From contig CAYYYF010000011.1 in NCBI GenBank assembly GCA_964475945.1, positions 1 through 46,427 of the forward strand: DNA of 46,427 bases, written 5' to 3'. Position 1 is the first letter of the stretch. Each line of letters starts with the position of its first letter. Origin of the DNA: JBBIQH01 sp964475945. GTDB lineage: Archaea > Thermoproteota > Nitrososphaeria > Nitrososphaerales > Nitrosocaldaceae. The notes under the pieces were generated by a model. That model made no database searches and was not told the origin of the DNA. It saw only the letters and a program-made list of their open reading frames with translations. Below, one piece after another: positions 17,692-25,953 of the stretch. The position numbers were made by a program, and so were the translations under genes.

Positions 17692-17982
17692 ATGGGTATG
17701 AAGATAACATCAAAGAATATCTACGTGCATGAGCTTATAGGTCTACATGCTAGCATAATAGAAAGTAGTAATGCTACCCTAGTAGGTTTAAGTGGCAAGG
17801 TAGTATTTGAGAGTAAGAACATGCTTTATATTGCTGTAAATAAGAGTATAAAGATGGTGCAGAAGAATGCTATTAAAGTATTATTTACACTGCCTGATGG
17901 TTCTAAATGCGTAGTGAAAGGGAATGATTTAATTGGTAGACCAGAGGATAGGATCGAGAGGGTGAGTAAGTATGGGTACTAG
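17692..17982 (+). CDS. rnp1: Ribonuclease P protein component 1 (Rpp29-like)
   Basis: A 96-aa archaeal Pop4/Rpp29 subunit that helps RNase P RNA process tRNA 5' ends. It has the Sm-like barrel pattern ELIGLHASIIESSNATLVGLSGKVVFESKNMLYI. It lies between uL29 and uS17, the usual archaeal location, and overlaps uS17 by 11 nt. Confidence 0.9.
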   Translation: MGMKITSKNIYVHELIGLHASIIESSNATLVGLSGKVVFESKNMLYIAVNKSIKMVQKNAIKVLFTLPDGSKCVVKGNDLIGRPEDRIERVSKYGY

Positions 17983-18313
17983 AAGTATTGGTATAGATGT
18001 TAATCATCCAAGTAAGGTATGCAGTGATACCAAATGTCCTTACCATGGAAGATTGAGTATAAGAGGTAAGTTATTTACAGGGATAGTTATAAGTAAAAAG
18101 GCAAAGAAGATGGTGGTTATAGAGAGGCAGTATCAGCATTATATTAGTAAATACAAGAGGTATGAGAGGAGGAGGAGTAAGTTGCATGCTTACCTACCAG
18201 AGTGTATAGATGTTAATGAAGGAGATGAGGTAACGATAGGAGAATGCAGACCTCTAAGCAAGACAGTAGCATTCTGTGTACTTGAGGTGATAAAACATGG
18301 CAGGAAAGAGTAG
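17972..18313 (+). CDS. rpsQ: Ribosomal protein uS17
   Basis: A 113-aa archaeal S17 with a long N-terminus (GIDVNHPSKVCSDTKCPYHG) and the OB-fold body RGKLFTGIVISKKAKKMVVIERQ and DEVTIGECRPLSKTVAFCVLEV. The three Cys (CSDTKC and a later one) are typical of thermophilic archaeal forms. It overlaps uL14 by 17 nt. Confidence 0.95.
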   Translation: MGTRSIGIDVNHPSKVCSDTKCPYHGRLSIRGKLFTGIVISKKAKKMVVIERQYQHYISKYKRYERRRSKLHAYLPECIDVNEGDEVTIGECRPLSKTVAFCVLEVIKHGRKE

Positions 18314-18731
18314 AGCAGTATCTGCAAAGGGAGTAGAGGAGTTCAAACCCCATATAACTAGGGCTATACCTGTATATGCTAACTTGGTATGTGCAGATAA
18401 CACTGGAGCAAAGATAGTACAGGTTATCCAAGTTAACAAGTATAAAGGAAGGTTATCAAGGTATCCAGCAGCATCCGTAGGAGATCTAGTTACAGTAGTC
18501 GTAAAGAAGGGTTCCCCTGAGTTAAGGAAGCAGATATTTAATGCAGTTATAATAAGACAGAAGTATCCGATAAGAAGACCTAATGGATCAAGGATAGCAT
18601 TTGAGGATAACGCTGCAATACTCATAACTCCAGAGGGAGATGTTAAAGGTACTGATATAAAGGGTCCTGTTGCAGCAGAGGCTGCTGAGCGTTGGCCAAG
18701 GATAGCAAACCTAGCATCCTTGATAATATAA
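18297..18731 (+). CDS. rplN: Ribosomal protein uL14
   Basis: A 144-aa subunit-interface protein. It has the hallmark CADNTGAKIVQVIQV and VVVKKGSPELRKQIFNAVIIRQKYPIRR segments and a C-terminal GPVAAEAAERWPRIANLASLI. Its start is inside the uS17 frame, preceded by GAGGTGAT. Confidence 0.96.
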   Translation: MAGKSRAVSAKGVEEFKPHITRAIPVYANLVCADNTGAKIVQVIQVNKYKGRLSRYPAASVGDLVTVVVKKGSPELRKQIFNAVIIRQKYPIRRPNGSRIAFEDNAAILITPEGDVKGTDIKGPVAAEAAERWPRIANLASLII

Positions 18732-18745
18732 TAAGGTGAAAGAAT

Positions 18746-19093
18746 ATGAAGGCATCTATGGCTAGGTTAAAACAGATCTCTGCTCCTCTGAATAGAAGGA
18801 GCAAGTATGTATCTGCTCACCTATCGGATGAGTTAAGAGCAAGGTATAAGAGGAGGAGTGCAAGGGTTAGGGAAGGTGATACGGTGAGGGTTATGCGTGG
18901 AGAGTATAAAGGAATAGAGGGTAAGGTTCTTAGAGTACATACAGATACTGCTAGAATAGAGATAGAAGGGCTTCAGAGAGAGAAGGTTAGAGGAGATAAA
19001 GTACCAGTAAAGATACATGCCTCTAAGGTTATGATCATAGCAGTAAATACGGAAGATAGATTAAGGGAGTCTATACTAGCAAGAGGTAAGTAA
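18746..19093 (+). CDS. rplX: Ribosomal protein uL24
   Basis: A 115-aa protein with a KOW motif (VREGDTVRVMRGEYKGIEGKVLRV) that helps start 50S assembly. The archaeal N-terminus APLNRRSKYVSAHLSDELRARYKRRSARV is intact. AAGGTGA lies 7 nt before the ATG. Confidence 0.95.
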   Translation: MKASMARLKQISAPLNRRSKYVSAHLSDELRARYKRRSARVREGDTVRVMRGEYKGIEGKVLRVHTDTARIEIEGLQREKVRGDKVPVKIHASKVMIIAVNTEDRLRESILARGK

Positions 19094-19119
19094 GATCATG
19101 ATAAGAGGTGGTAAGAGGT

Positions 19120-19845
19120 ATGGGTAAGAAAGGAGGTTCAAATAGACTCAAAAGACAACTTGCACCAGCATTCTGGGAGATACCTAGGAAAGATTCTAGG
19201 TTTGTGATTAAGCCTATACCTGCAACGCATCCCATAAGCAGTTGTTATCCATTGGGCATATTATTAAGAGATATACTTCATATAGCATCGACTATACGTG
19301 AGATAGAGAAGGTTGTTAAACATGGTAATATACTTATAGATGGTGTTAAGAGGTATGATGTACATTTCCCTGTAGGTTTGATGGATGTTATAGAGATGCC
19401 ATTGCTTAATAAAGCATATAGACTTGTACCTAAGGATGGAGTAGAGCTTAGACCAATAGAGATAGATGGAGGTGAGAAGGGCCTAAAGTTATGTAAGATA
19501 ATAAGGAAACAGAAGGTTAAAGGAGGAATGTTGCAGTATACATTACATGATGGAAGGAATTTACTCCAAGATAACAACTCCTTAAACGTTAATGATACAC
19601 TACTTATAAAGATACCAGGGCAAGAGATTGTAGATACGGTAAAGTTACAGAGTAATACATTAGCATTAGTTACTGGGGGTGCAAACGTAGGTATGCTAGG
19701 TAACGTACTTGAGGTAAGGGAGGGTAACTTTACTCTACCAAAGAGGATAGTAATGAAGGATACTGCTAGTGATAAACATATAGAGTTACCAGTCAACCTT
19801 GTTATAGTTGTAGGTTCTGGTAAACCATTAATAAGAGTAAGTTAA
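19120..19845 (+). CDS. rps4e: Ribosomal protein eS4
   Basis: An archaeal/eukaryotic-type S4e (241 aa from ATG 19120). It has the N-terminal KGGSNRLKRQLAP, S4-like RNA-binding and KOW-like parts (VTGGANVGMLGNVLEV). The GTG at 19108 is in frame, but AGAGGT just before ATG 19120 and family alignment favour the ATG. It is a reliable archaeal marker in this cluster. Confidence 0.95.
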   Translation: MGKKGGSNRLKRQLAPAFWEIPRKDSRFVIKPIPATHPISSCYPLGILLRDILHIASTIREIEKVVKHGNILIDGVKRYDVHFPVGLMDVIEMPLLNKAYRLVPKDGVELRPIEIDGGEKGLKLCKIIRKQKVKGGMLQYTLHDGRNLLQDNNSLNVNDTLLIKIPGQEIVDTVKLQSNTLALVTGGANVGMLGNVLEVREGNFTLPKRIVMKDTASDKHIELPVNLVIVVGSGKPLIRVS

Positions 19846-19859
19846 TAGTGGTGATAGCA

Positions 19860-20402
19860 ATGCAGATTGAAGTAAGCAAGAGAGAGTCTGTGAATAACCC
19901 GATGAGGAGTATAAGCATAGGTAAGGTTGTAATAAATACGGCAGTAGGGAAATCGGGTGAGCCTATAGAGAAGGCTAAGAAGATACTGCAAGAGTTAACA
20001 GGAAATACACCTGTAGTAAGAGTAGCAAAGAAGACCATAAGAGACTTTGGTATACATAAAGGAGAGCCTATAGCAGTAATAGTTACATTAAGGAAGGGGA
20101 AGGCTTTAAGTATATTAAAGAACTTGCTTGCAGCAAAGGGTAGTAAGATAAAGGCCTCATCATTTGATGATTATGGTAATGTATCATTTGGGATAAGAGA
20201 GCATATAGATATACCTGGTGTTAAATACAAACCTGAGTTAGGTATAATAGGCATGGATGTATGCATAGCACTAGAACGTAAAGGGTATAGGGTAGCAAGG
20301 CGTAAGATTAGGAAGAGCAAGATAGGTAAGAGCCATAGGATAACAAAGCAAGAGGCTATAGAATTCTTTAGGAATGTACTTAATGTTGAGGTGATAGAAT
20401 GA
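19860..20402 (+). CDS. rplE: Ribosomal protein uL5
   Basis: A 180-aa 5S-rRNA-binding protein: NPMRSISIGKVVINTAVG, LTGNTPVVRVAKKTIRDFGIHKGEPI, and FGIREHIDIPGVKYKPELGIIGMDV. ATG 19860 has GGTGA 5 nt upstream; GTG 19848 is an alternative. Its TGA overlaps uS14 by ATGA. Confidence 0.95.
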   Translation: MQIEVSKRESVNNPMRSISIGKVVINTAVGKSGEPIEKAKKILQELTGNTPVVRVAKKTIRDFGIHKGEPIAVIVTLRKGKALSILKNLLAAKGSKIKASSFDDYGNVSFGIREHIDIPGVKYKPELGIIGMDVCIALERKGYRVARRKIRKSKIGKSHRITKQEAIEFFRNVLNVEVIE

Positions 20403-20575
20403 AGATAAGAGATTATGAACTAACTGGTAGGAAGGTAAGAAAGTATGGTAAAGGATCTAGATGGTGCAAACGCTGTGGACAATATACAGCAATAATACAA
20501 AAGTATGATCTGATGCTATGCAGACAATGCTTCAGGGAAGTAGCAAAGAGTATTGGTTTCAAGAAGTATTCATAG
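20399..20575 (+). CDS. rpsN: Ribosomal protein uS14, zinc-binding type
   Basis: A short 58-aa gene. The protein begins MKIRDYELTGRKVRKYG and contains zinc pairs CKRC (C23, C26) and CRQC (C41, C44), the C+ form of S14. It overlaps uL5 by 4 nt (ATGA) and is followed by uS8 after 13 nt. Confidence 0.93.
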   Translation: MKIRDYELTGRKVRKYGKGSRWCKRCGQYTAIIQKYDLMLCRQCFREVAKSIGFKKYS

Positions 20576-20588
20576 GTGGGTAGAGTTT

Positions 20589-20981
20589 ATGCCAGCCACT
20601 AATATAGTAGCAAATCTCTTCTCAACAATATACAATAATGAGATGAGGAGGAAGCAATCATGCATAATCGCACCAGTATCAAATCTTGCCTTACATATAC
20701 TAGAGGTTATGAAGAAACATAACTTCATACAGGATTATCGGTATGTTAACGATGGTAAAGGTGGAAAGGTTATAGTTAAACTCTCAGCAAGGATAAATGG
20801 TTGTAATGCTATATCTCCACGGCTAAGTGTAAGGAAGGATGGTTATGATGAGTATGATAGGCAGTATCTACCTTCATATACAAGAGGTATATTAATAGTC
20901 TCAACTCCATTAGGGGTCATGTCACATCATGAGGCTAGGAGCAAGGATGTAGGGGGTGTATTGTTAGGCTATGTCTACTAG
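20589..20981 (+). CDS. rpsH: Ribosomal protein uS8
   Basis: A 130-aa central-domain 30S protein. Features are NIVANLFSTIYNNEMRRKQSC, VMKKHNFIQDYRYVNDGKGGKVIVKL and GILIVSTPLGVMSHHEA. ATG 20589 is preferred, with GGTGGG ribosome-binding sequence overlapping the uS14 stop; the frame upstream overlaps uS14 and adds no conserved residues. Confidence 0.94.
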   Translation: MPATNIVANLFSTIYNNEMRRKQSCIIAPVSNLALHILEVMKKHNFIQDYRYVNDGKGGKVIVKLSARINGCNAISPRLSVRKDGYDEYDRQYLPSYTRGILIVSTPLGVMSHHEARSKDVGGVLLGYVY

Positions 20982-21531
20982 TAATGCTGAGAGTATAGAG
21001 GCTATGATTAATATACCAAGTAATGTGAAGATAACACTACATGATAAGATACTAGAGGTGAAAGGACCAAAGGGTAGTGTAAGGAAGGATCTAAGCAAGA
21101 TACCAGTTGATGTATCTATAGATGGTAATATATTAACTATAAGACCTTATATAATCAAGAGGGTTAAGAGGCAGAATAAGGCAATTGTAAATACAGTGCA
21201 ATCTATAATAAAGAATATGATTGAAGGTGTACAACATGGATACACATACAAGTTAAAGATAGTCTTTGCTCACTTCCCTATAACAGTTAAGGTTAAGGAT
21301 AAACAAGTGTTCATAGAGAATTTCATAGGAGAGAGGGCTCCTAGAGTAGCAAGGATAGTTGGAGACTGCAAGGTTACTGTAGAAGGGGAGGATGTTATAG
21401 TAAAGGGCATAAGCCTAGAGGATGTTTCACAGACAGCAGCAAATATAGAGAATGCTACTAGGATAAAAGGTAAGGATCTTAGAGTATTCTTGGATGGTAT
21501 CTATATATATGCTAAGGAAAAGGGGATGTAA
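20971..21531 (+). CDS. rplF: Ribosomal protein uL6
   Basis: A 186-aa two-domain protein: IPSNVKITLHDKILEVKGPKGSVRKDL in domain 1 and KLKIVFAHFPITVKVKDKQVFIENFIGERAPR in domain 2. It overlaps uS8 by 11 nt. It is the last gene of the cluster: the usual archaeal followers eL32, eL19, uL18, uS5, uL30 and uL15 are missing. Poly-T stretches downstream (TTATTTTTCTTG, near 21555) probably end transcription. Confidence 0.95.
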   Translation: MSTSNAESIEAMINIPSNVKITLHDKILEVKGPKGSVRKDLSKIPVDVSIDGNILTIRPYIIKRVKRQNKAIVNTVQSIIKNMIEGVQHGYTYKLKIVFAHFPITVKVKDKQVFIENFIGERAPRVARIVGDCKVTVEGEDVIVKGISLEDVSQTAANIENATRIKGKDLRVFLDGIYIYAKEKGM

Positions 21532-21650
21532 AGAAATGATTAACAAGTCCATTATTTATTTTTCTTGTGATATTCATACAATACATTAGGCATGATAATT
21601 GAACGTATAGTAGAAAAGATTAAATCAACTTTAATAATCCTATTACATGT

Positions 21651-21724
21651 GCCGCCGTAGCTCAGCGTGGTAGAGCAACTGGCTGTTAACCAGTGGGTCG
21701 TCGGTTCGAGTCCGACCGGCGGCG
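21651..21724 (+). tRNA. tRNA-Asn (anticodon GTT)
   Basis: Acceptor stem GCCGCCG/CGGCGGC, discriminator G, D-arm GCTC...GAGC, anticodon stem ACTGG/CCAGT with loop CTGTTAA (anticodon at 21685-21687), T-arm GTCGG/CCGAC with TTCGAGT loop. The total is 74 nt with no intron; CCA is not encoded. Confidence 0.97.
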
Positions 21725-21756
21725 CTAACAATTTTTGTTTGATCTATAGTCTACAA

Positions 21757-21987
21757 TTACATTTTTAAGCTATCTGTATCTACTCTTTTGTTTAAATACA
21801 CTTGTATCCTGTATGGTTTGCTCTCATTTCTATGATAGTAAAGTATCTTTATGCCATAATCAAAGTGTATTATCTTAATACCATCATTAGCCTTTACAAC
21901 CTTGTCATAATCCTTCATATACTCTATCAGTTCATCAGTATTCATGCTAAGCAGTTCATCAATTGATCTTAACTTAACAAACCTCAT
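21757..21987 (-). CDS. Small hypothetical protein
   Basis: The open frame reaches 22029 (90 aa), but a leaderless-type TATA (ATATTTATTA near 22018-22027 on this strand) fits a start at the internal ATG 21987, giving about 76 aa. It is Lys/Asp/Ile/Tyr-rich with RSIDELLSMNTDELIEYMKDY as a helical N-terminus. No family recognised. Confidence 0.45.
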   Translation of the reverse strand: MRFVKLRSIDELLSMNTDELIEYMKDYDKVVKANDGIKIIHFDYGIKILYYHRNESKPYRIQVYLNKRVDTDSLKM

Positions 21988-22147
21988 TATAAGATACTTA
22001 TCTTTACTTTGATTAATAAATATTATCATGATACTATGTTACTAAGATAAAATATATTCACTTAAGTAAGAATGGGTTATATTTTAAAATAATTTTAGCG
22101 TATATTAGAAACCTTTATAATAACAAGTTCTTTAATTAATTAAGTAT

Positions 22148-22867
22148 ATGAACAAGAAAGGAATTGATAATATTTATGGGATAGTAAAGAAAGGAATAGA
22201 AAATTATAGGGCTGCTACAGATGCTGTCCCAAAGACAGATGTCTTCGATATAATAGAAGAAACTTTCGACTCTATAATGCATAAGGAGGATAATGCGTTA
22301 TCTGTAGAAGAGATTAGTGGATGTTTAAGAGAGGCTTACTTTGAGCGTAAGGACCCAATAGAACATACACAGAAGCATATGCTTGAGACTATAATACAGA
22401 GAGGAATTTTAAATATATTTGCTAAGCCTGTGAAAGGTGAGATAGATGTGCAAGACAAGAAGATCAAACTTATAGGTACTGCTGATAGAGTAGACGAAGA
22501 TGTAGTAATGATATTTAGAATGGTTAAAGAGTTACCAGAGATGCCCTTCGTTGAGCACTTCATACAAATTAATGCGTATCTTTATATGTTTGACAAGGAG
22601 GAAGGAGTTATAGTATACTTTGATAACGATGGGAATGAGATAGAGTTCATAGTACCAAAGAATGAAAGCTTGTTCAGAGAGACGCTTAGAAGGGCTAAGA
22701 TACTGGATATGTTGCTTCGTAACAACATTGTGCCAGCAATTGAACCGTCTAGCAAGTGCACAACGTGTCCTTACAATGAACAATGCTACTATCCTTCTGA
22801 TGATAAGGAGAGGATAGGATTTTTGGTAAGAGGCAGATGGGTTGAAGCAAGGAAACAGCAATTGTAA
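22148..22867 (+). CDS. Cas4/RecB-like PD-(D/E)XK protein with altered catalytic site
   Basis: A 239-aa protein resembling Cas4-type nucleases. The iron-sulfur scaffold is complete: C59 in EISGCLREAYF plus C204, C207 and C213 (KCTTCPYNEQC). The Asp of the nuclease motif is present (D113, LIGTADRV) and so is the Q of the Q-x3-Y helix (Q140). The E-x-K strand that should follow reads I-F-R-M, so both the Glu and the Lys are lost. It is probably catalytically inactive, with a structural or redox role. No CRISPR array or other cas gene is in the window. A TATA-like CTTTATAATAAC lies about 30 bp upstream of the ATG. Confidence 0.65.
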   Translation: MNKKGIDNIYGIVKKGIENYRAATDAVPKTDVFDIIEETFDSIMHKEDNALSVEEISGCLREAYFERKDPIEHTQKHMLETIIQRGILNIFAKPVKGEIDVQDKKIKLIGTADRVDEDVVMIFRMVKELPEMPFVEHFIQINAYLYMFDKEEGVIVYFDNDGNEIEFIVPKNESLFRETLRRAKILDMLLRNNIVPAIEPSSKCTTCPYNEQCYYPSDDKERIGFLVRGRWVEARKQQL

Positions 22868-22998
22868 GAGATTATAATAGTTTAAGAATTTAATAGATTT
22901 ACAGATTTAATAATAATTATTATATTAATAAATTAAACTAGTTGTATTTTATTATATAAAATGAAAACTTTTATAGTTCACTTTATAAAATATTATTA

Positions 22999-23688
22999 AT
23001 GTCATTAAGAGTAAGGAAGGAGAAAGAGAGGAAGGAAAGGGCCAAGAGGTATATAATAATAATAAGTGTAGCAGTTATAGCCTTATCCCTAGCAATGTAT
23101 TATGCAAGAGAGACAGGATCATACAAGAATAGTAGAGTATGGAAGTTTGACTCATATGGAAAAGGAGTAATACCAGAAGGTTTCTCAACCACAGATGCAT
23201 CTTGGGCTATAGTTAGAGACGAATCTGCATACTCTAAACCAAATATGATGGGGCATAACAATAATAATGAAGATAACGGTAATAACTATGCATACTCTTT
23301 ATTGATCAACTCTGAAGGTATATACAATAATTTCAAGGCTAGTGTAAAGGTTAAGATAACTAGCAATGATGGTAGTGCTGGTTTGGTATTTAGATTCATG
23401 GACTCATCGCATTACTTTGTAACATTGTTAGATGTATCACATGATAAGCTCTCATTATGTAGAGCAGAACCAGCAAGGTTACTATGCTTACATGATGCTA
23501 ATGTTAATATAGAAAGTAATAAATGGTATACATTAACAGTTCAAGCCTCAACCCAAGGAGTAGTATGCTACCTTGATGATAAACCGCTAATAAAGAGGTA
23601 TGATCAACATTACATAAATGGTATGATAGGTTTATGGGCTAGAAACGATACTATAGCATTATTTGACGACTTAGAAATATATTATTAA
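22999..23688 (+). CDS. Membrane-anchored jelly-roll (DUF1080/LamG-like) protein
   Basis: A 229-aa protein: a basic N-terminus (SLRVRKEKERKERAKR), one TM helix (IIIISVAVIALSLAMYYA), an Asn-rich linker, then about 150 residues of beta-sandwich with the typical pattern FKASVKVKITSNDGSAGLVFRFMD...HYFVTLLD...KWYTLTVQASTQGVVCYLDDK...GMIGLWARN...FDDLEIYY. Such domains bind or cleave sugars; here I see no catalytic residues that I can vouch for. It is exported and faces outside. A TATA (CTTTTATAG) is about 27 bp upstream of the ATG. Confidence 0.7.
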   Translation: MSLRVRKEKERKERAKRYIIIISVAVIALSLAMYYARETGSYKNSRVWKFDSYGKGVIPEGFSTTDASWAIVRDESAYSKPNMMGHNNNNEDNGNNYAYSLLINSEGIYNNFKASVKVKITSNDGSAGLVFRFMDSSHYFVTLLDVSHDKLSLCRAEPARLLCLHDANVNIESNKWYTLTVQASTQGVVCYLDDKPLIKRYDQHYINGMIGLWARNDTIALFDDLEIYY

Positions 23689-23819
23689 GCTAAGTATTAT
23701 GATAATAATATTAAGATATGAAAATTTGCAATTTAATATATACATAATGATTACATTATTATCGTTATTAAGTTGATATTGAAGAAAAATACTTTATAAT
23801 ATCTTTATTTAATTAAAAT

Positions 23820-25256
23820 TTGTTGAGGATACTAGGTAAAAGACTATTAGTTATAATAGTAATAATAGCAACTCCATTGCTTGTAGTAGGTTACATGAGT
23901 GCTAACAATGCATTTGGACAGTTTGGGGAGTTAAAGTTACCAAAGCCTGAGGAGATAACCGAGTATCATTGTAGCAATAATCCTTTACCTTGTATAGATC
24001 CTGGCGATACAGCGTTCATGTATACAGCGGCTGCATTCGTTATGATAATGACACCTGGTGGTGTAGGATTTCTTTATGGTGGTTTAACTAGAAGGAAGAA
24101 TGCGTTAACAGTTATTCTACAAGCATTCTTGGCTTATGCTATAGTTAGTATACAATGGGTATTATGGGGTTACACATTAACATTTGGACCAGATGCTACA
24201 GGTCATGGCTTTATTGGTTCGTTTGAGTGGTTTGGGTTAAATAATGTGCTCCATAACGCTCCTGCAGATGTATACGCACCAAGTATACCTCATATAGCAT
24301 ATGTTATGTTCCAGTTGATGTTTGCAGCTATAACCCCAGCATTAGCAATAGCTGGTTATGCTGATAGGATTAAGATGAGTGCTTTCTTGATACATGTAGT
24401 GCTATGGAGTACCTTCATATATGATTTTGTAGGACACTGGAACTGGTCATTAGGAAGCGAAGGGACCTCTCCTGGCTGGTTAGCAAAACTAGGGGCATTG
24501 GACTTTGCAGGCGGTACAGTGATACATATAACATCTGGCTTCGCTGGTTTAGCATCAGCAATGTATATAGGTAGAAGGATTGGATATGGCAAAGCTCCAT
24601 TTGAGCCACACTCAATACCATTCGTGCTACTTGGTGCTACGCTACTATGGTTTGGTTGGTTTGGTTTCAATCCTGGTAGTGCTGGTGCTGCTGGTGCACT
24701 TGAGAGTCAAGCGTTTCAGAATACTAACTTGGCTACAGCCGTTGCTGCAATGTGGTGGATGTTCTTAAGCTGGGCTCATACAGGTAAGACTAGCGCTATA
24801 GGAGCTGCAAGTGGTGCTATAGCAGGTCTAGTAGCTATAACTCCAGCATCTGGTTTCGTAGGTACATGGGCCTCAATAATAATAGGATTTGCTGCAGCAA
24901 CTGTATGCTTCTACTGCTTAATAATAAAGAATAGAGGTAGGATAGACGATGCGTTGGATACATGGCCTGTACATGGTATGGGAGGTGTTGTAGGTGCATT
25001 GTTAACAGGTACATTTGCAGAGAAGCGTATAAATCCACTTGGTGATGACGGAATATTCTTTGGTAACCCAGCACAGTTAGCCGAGAATGCTATAGGTGCA
25101 GCTGCTGCAGCTGCTTGGTCTTTTGGATTAACGTTGCTTATATGGAAGATACAAGATGTTATATGGCCTGGAGGGGTGAGAGTAACCCCAAGAGAAGAAG
25201 AGATAGGCTTAGATATAGCACAGGTAGGAGAGAAGGCTTATGCAATTGAAGAGTAA
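23820..25256 (+). CDS. amt: Ammonium transporter (Amt family)
   Basis: A 478-aa ammonium channel of the Amt/MEP/Rh family, with a possible signal or first TM (LLVIIVIIATPLLVVGYM). Conserved parts are FVMIMTPGGVGFLYGGLTRRKN, DFVGHWNWSLG (the gate/recruitment Asp region), DFAGGTVIHITSGFAGLASA (first pore His) and DTWPVHGMGGVVGALLTG (second pore His). It starts with TTG (23820 or 23823), with CTTTATAATATC centred about 26 bp upstream, so probably a leaderless TTG mRNA. It brings ammonium in for assimilation or ammonia oxidation. No GlnB/GlnK gene is adjacent. Confidence 0.95.
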   Translation: MLRILGKRLLVIIVIIATPLLVVGYMSANNAFGQFGELKLPKPEEITEYHCSNNPLPCIDPGDTAFMYTAAAFVMIMTPGGVGFLYGGLTRRKNALTVILQAFLAYAIVSIQWVLWGYTLTFGPDATGHGFIGSFEWFGLNNVLHNAPADVYAPSIPHIAYVMFQLMFAAITPALAIAGYADRIKMSAFLIHVVLWSTFIYDFVGHWNWSLGSEGTSPGWLAKLGALDFAGGTVIHITSGFAGLASAMYIGRRIGYGKAPFEPHSIPFVLLGATLLWFGWFGFNPGSAGAAGALESQAFQNTNLATAVAAMWWMFLSWAHTGKTSAIGAASGAIAGLVAITPASGFVGTWASIIIGFAAATVCFYCLIIKNRGRIDDALDTWPVHGMGGVVGALLTGTFAEKRINPLGDDGIFFGNPAQLAENAIGAAAAAAWSFGLTLLIWKIQDVIWPGGVRVTPREEEIGLDIAQVGEKAYAIEE

Positions 25257-25295
25257 CAAGCCGATAAATAAACAAATAACATATTTTTATTTAAC

Positions 25296-25493
25296 ATGGA
25301 TAAATGGATAGTATTCATAATATCCCAGTTTGTAAGTGCATCATTAGGCTTCTACTGGGGAATGGCTACAAGTAATCTGATCTTCACTTATATTGGGGGT
25401 TTCTTCTTTGCCATTGGTGTTTTTGCATTAACCAGATGGGGTTATGATAGATTTAGATCTAATAAGTATACAAATAGAAGAACAAGAAGGTGA
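25296..25493 (+). CDS. Small membrane protein downstream of amt
   Basis: A 65-aa protein with two short TM segments (IVFIISQFVSASLGFYWGM and LIFTYIGGFFFAIGVFALTRW) and a very basic C-terminus (DRFRSNKYTNRRTRR). It begins about 40 bp after amt and probably belongs to the same transcript. Its TGA stop lies within the orphan IS right end (GTGAGCTAC), so the C-terminus may have been set by that insertion. No family recognised. Confidence 0.6.
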   Translation: MDKWIVFIISQFVSASLGFYWGMATSNLIFTYIGGFFFAIGVFALTRWGYDRFRSNKYTNRRTRR

Positions 25494-25538
25494 GCTACCC
25501 CGCCATAAATAGCGAGGCTTCTTGGTTCATAGACCTAT
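25490..25538 (-). mobile_element. Orphan right-end remnant of the tnpB element
   Basis: 49 bp match the terminal part of the left-edge element (reverse complement of 486-535 with one clear difference, GGCGGGG for GGCGAGG) including the end sequence GTGAGCTAC. Only the last hairpin and the 3' half of the preceding stem (CCAAG) remain; the 5' half and the whole tnpB gene are gone. It has the same orientation as the right-edge element. Confidence 0.8.
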
Positions 25539-25697
25539 AACATTTAATGCTATTTATGTTGAATAATATAATAAATAATATTTATTTTGCTTCTATATTG
25601 ATTTAATATTCTATATAATTTGAAATAATAATTAGTATCCAATAATAAATATAATTAATAATAAAAATATATTAACTATATTAACTATATACTAATC

Positions 25698-25895
25698 ATG
25701 GCTGAAGCGGGTATAGCAATATTCATAGCTACTGCAGTAGCATTAGCAATAGTTACTGCTATCCAATTTGCTGAAAGGGCATATAGATACAAGAGAATTA
25801 ACATGGGACTTTATGCAGGAACTTATGGTTTCACATATGAGTCATCTAAGAGTGAGCGGGCTGAGAATGTGAAAGACGATTCCTCAAGAAAATAA
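25698..25895 (+). CDS. Single-pass membrane microprotein
   Basis: A 65-aa protein with one N-terminal TM helix (AGIAIFIATAVALAIVTAIQF), then a short charged tail with Arg/Tyr and Ser/Glu. TATA-like AATATATTAACT at about 25665-25675 is near the right distance upstream of ATG 25698. No family recognised. Small size limits confidence, but the promoter and helix make it credible. Confidence 0.55.
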   Translation: MAEAGIAIFIATAVALAIVTAIQFAERAYRYKRINMGLYAGTYGFTYESSKSERAENVKDDSSRK

Positions 25896-25953
25896 ACAAT
25901 GATCAACTATAATAATGATGATGCAGAGTAAAAAAAAGAAATGATTGGATGCT

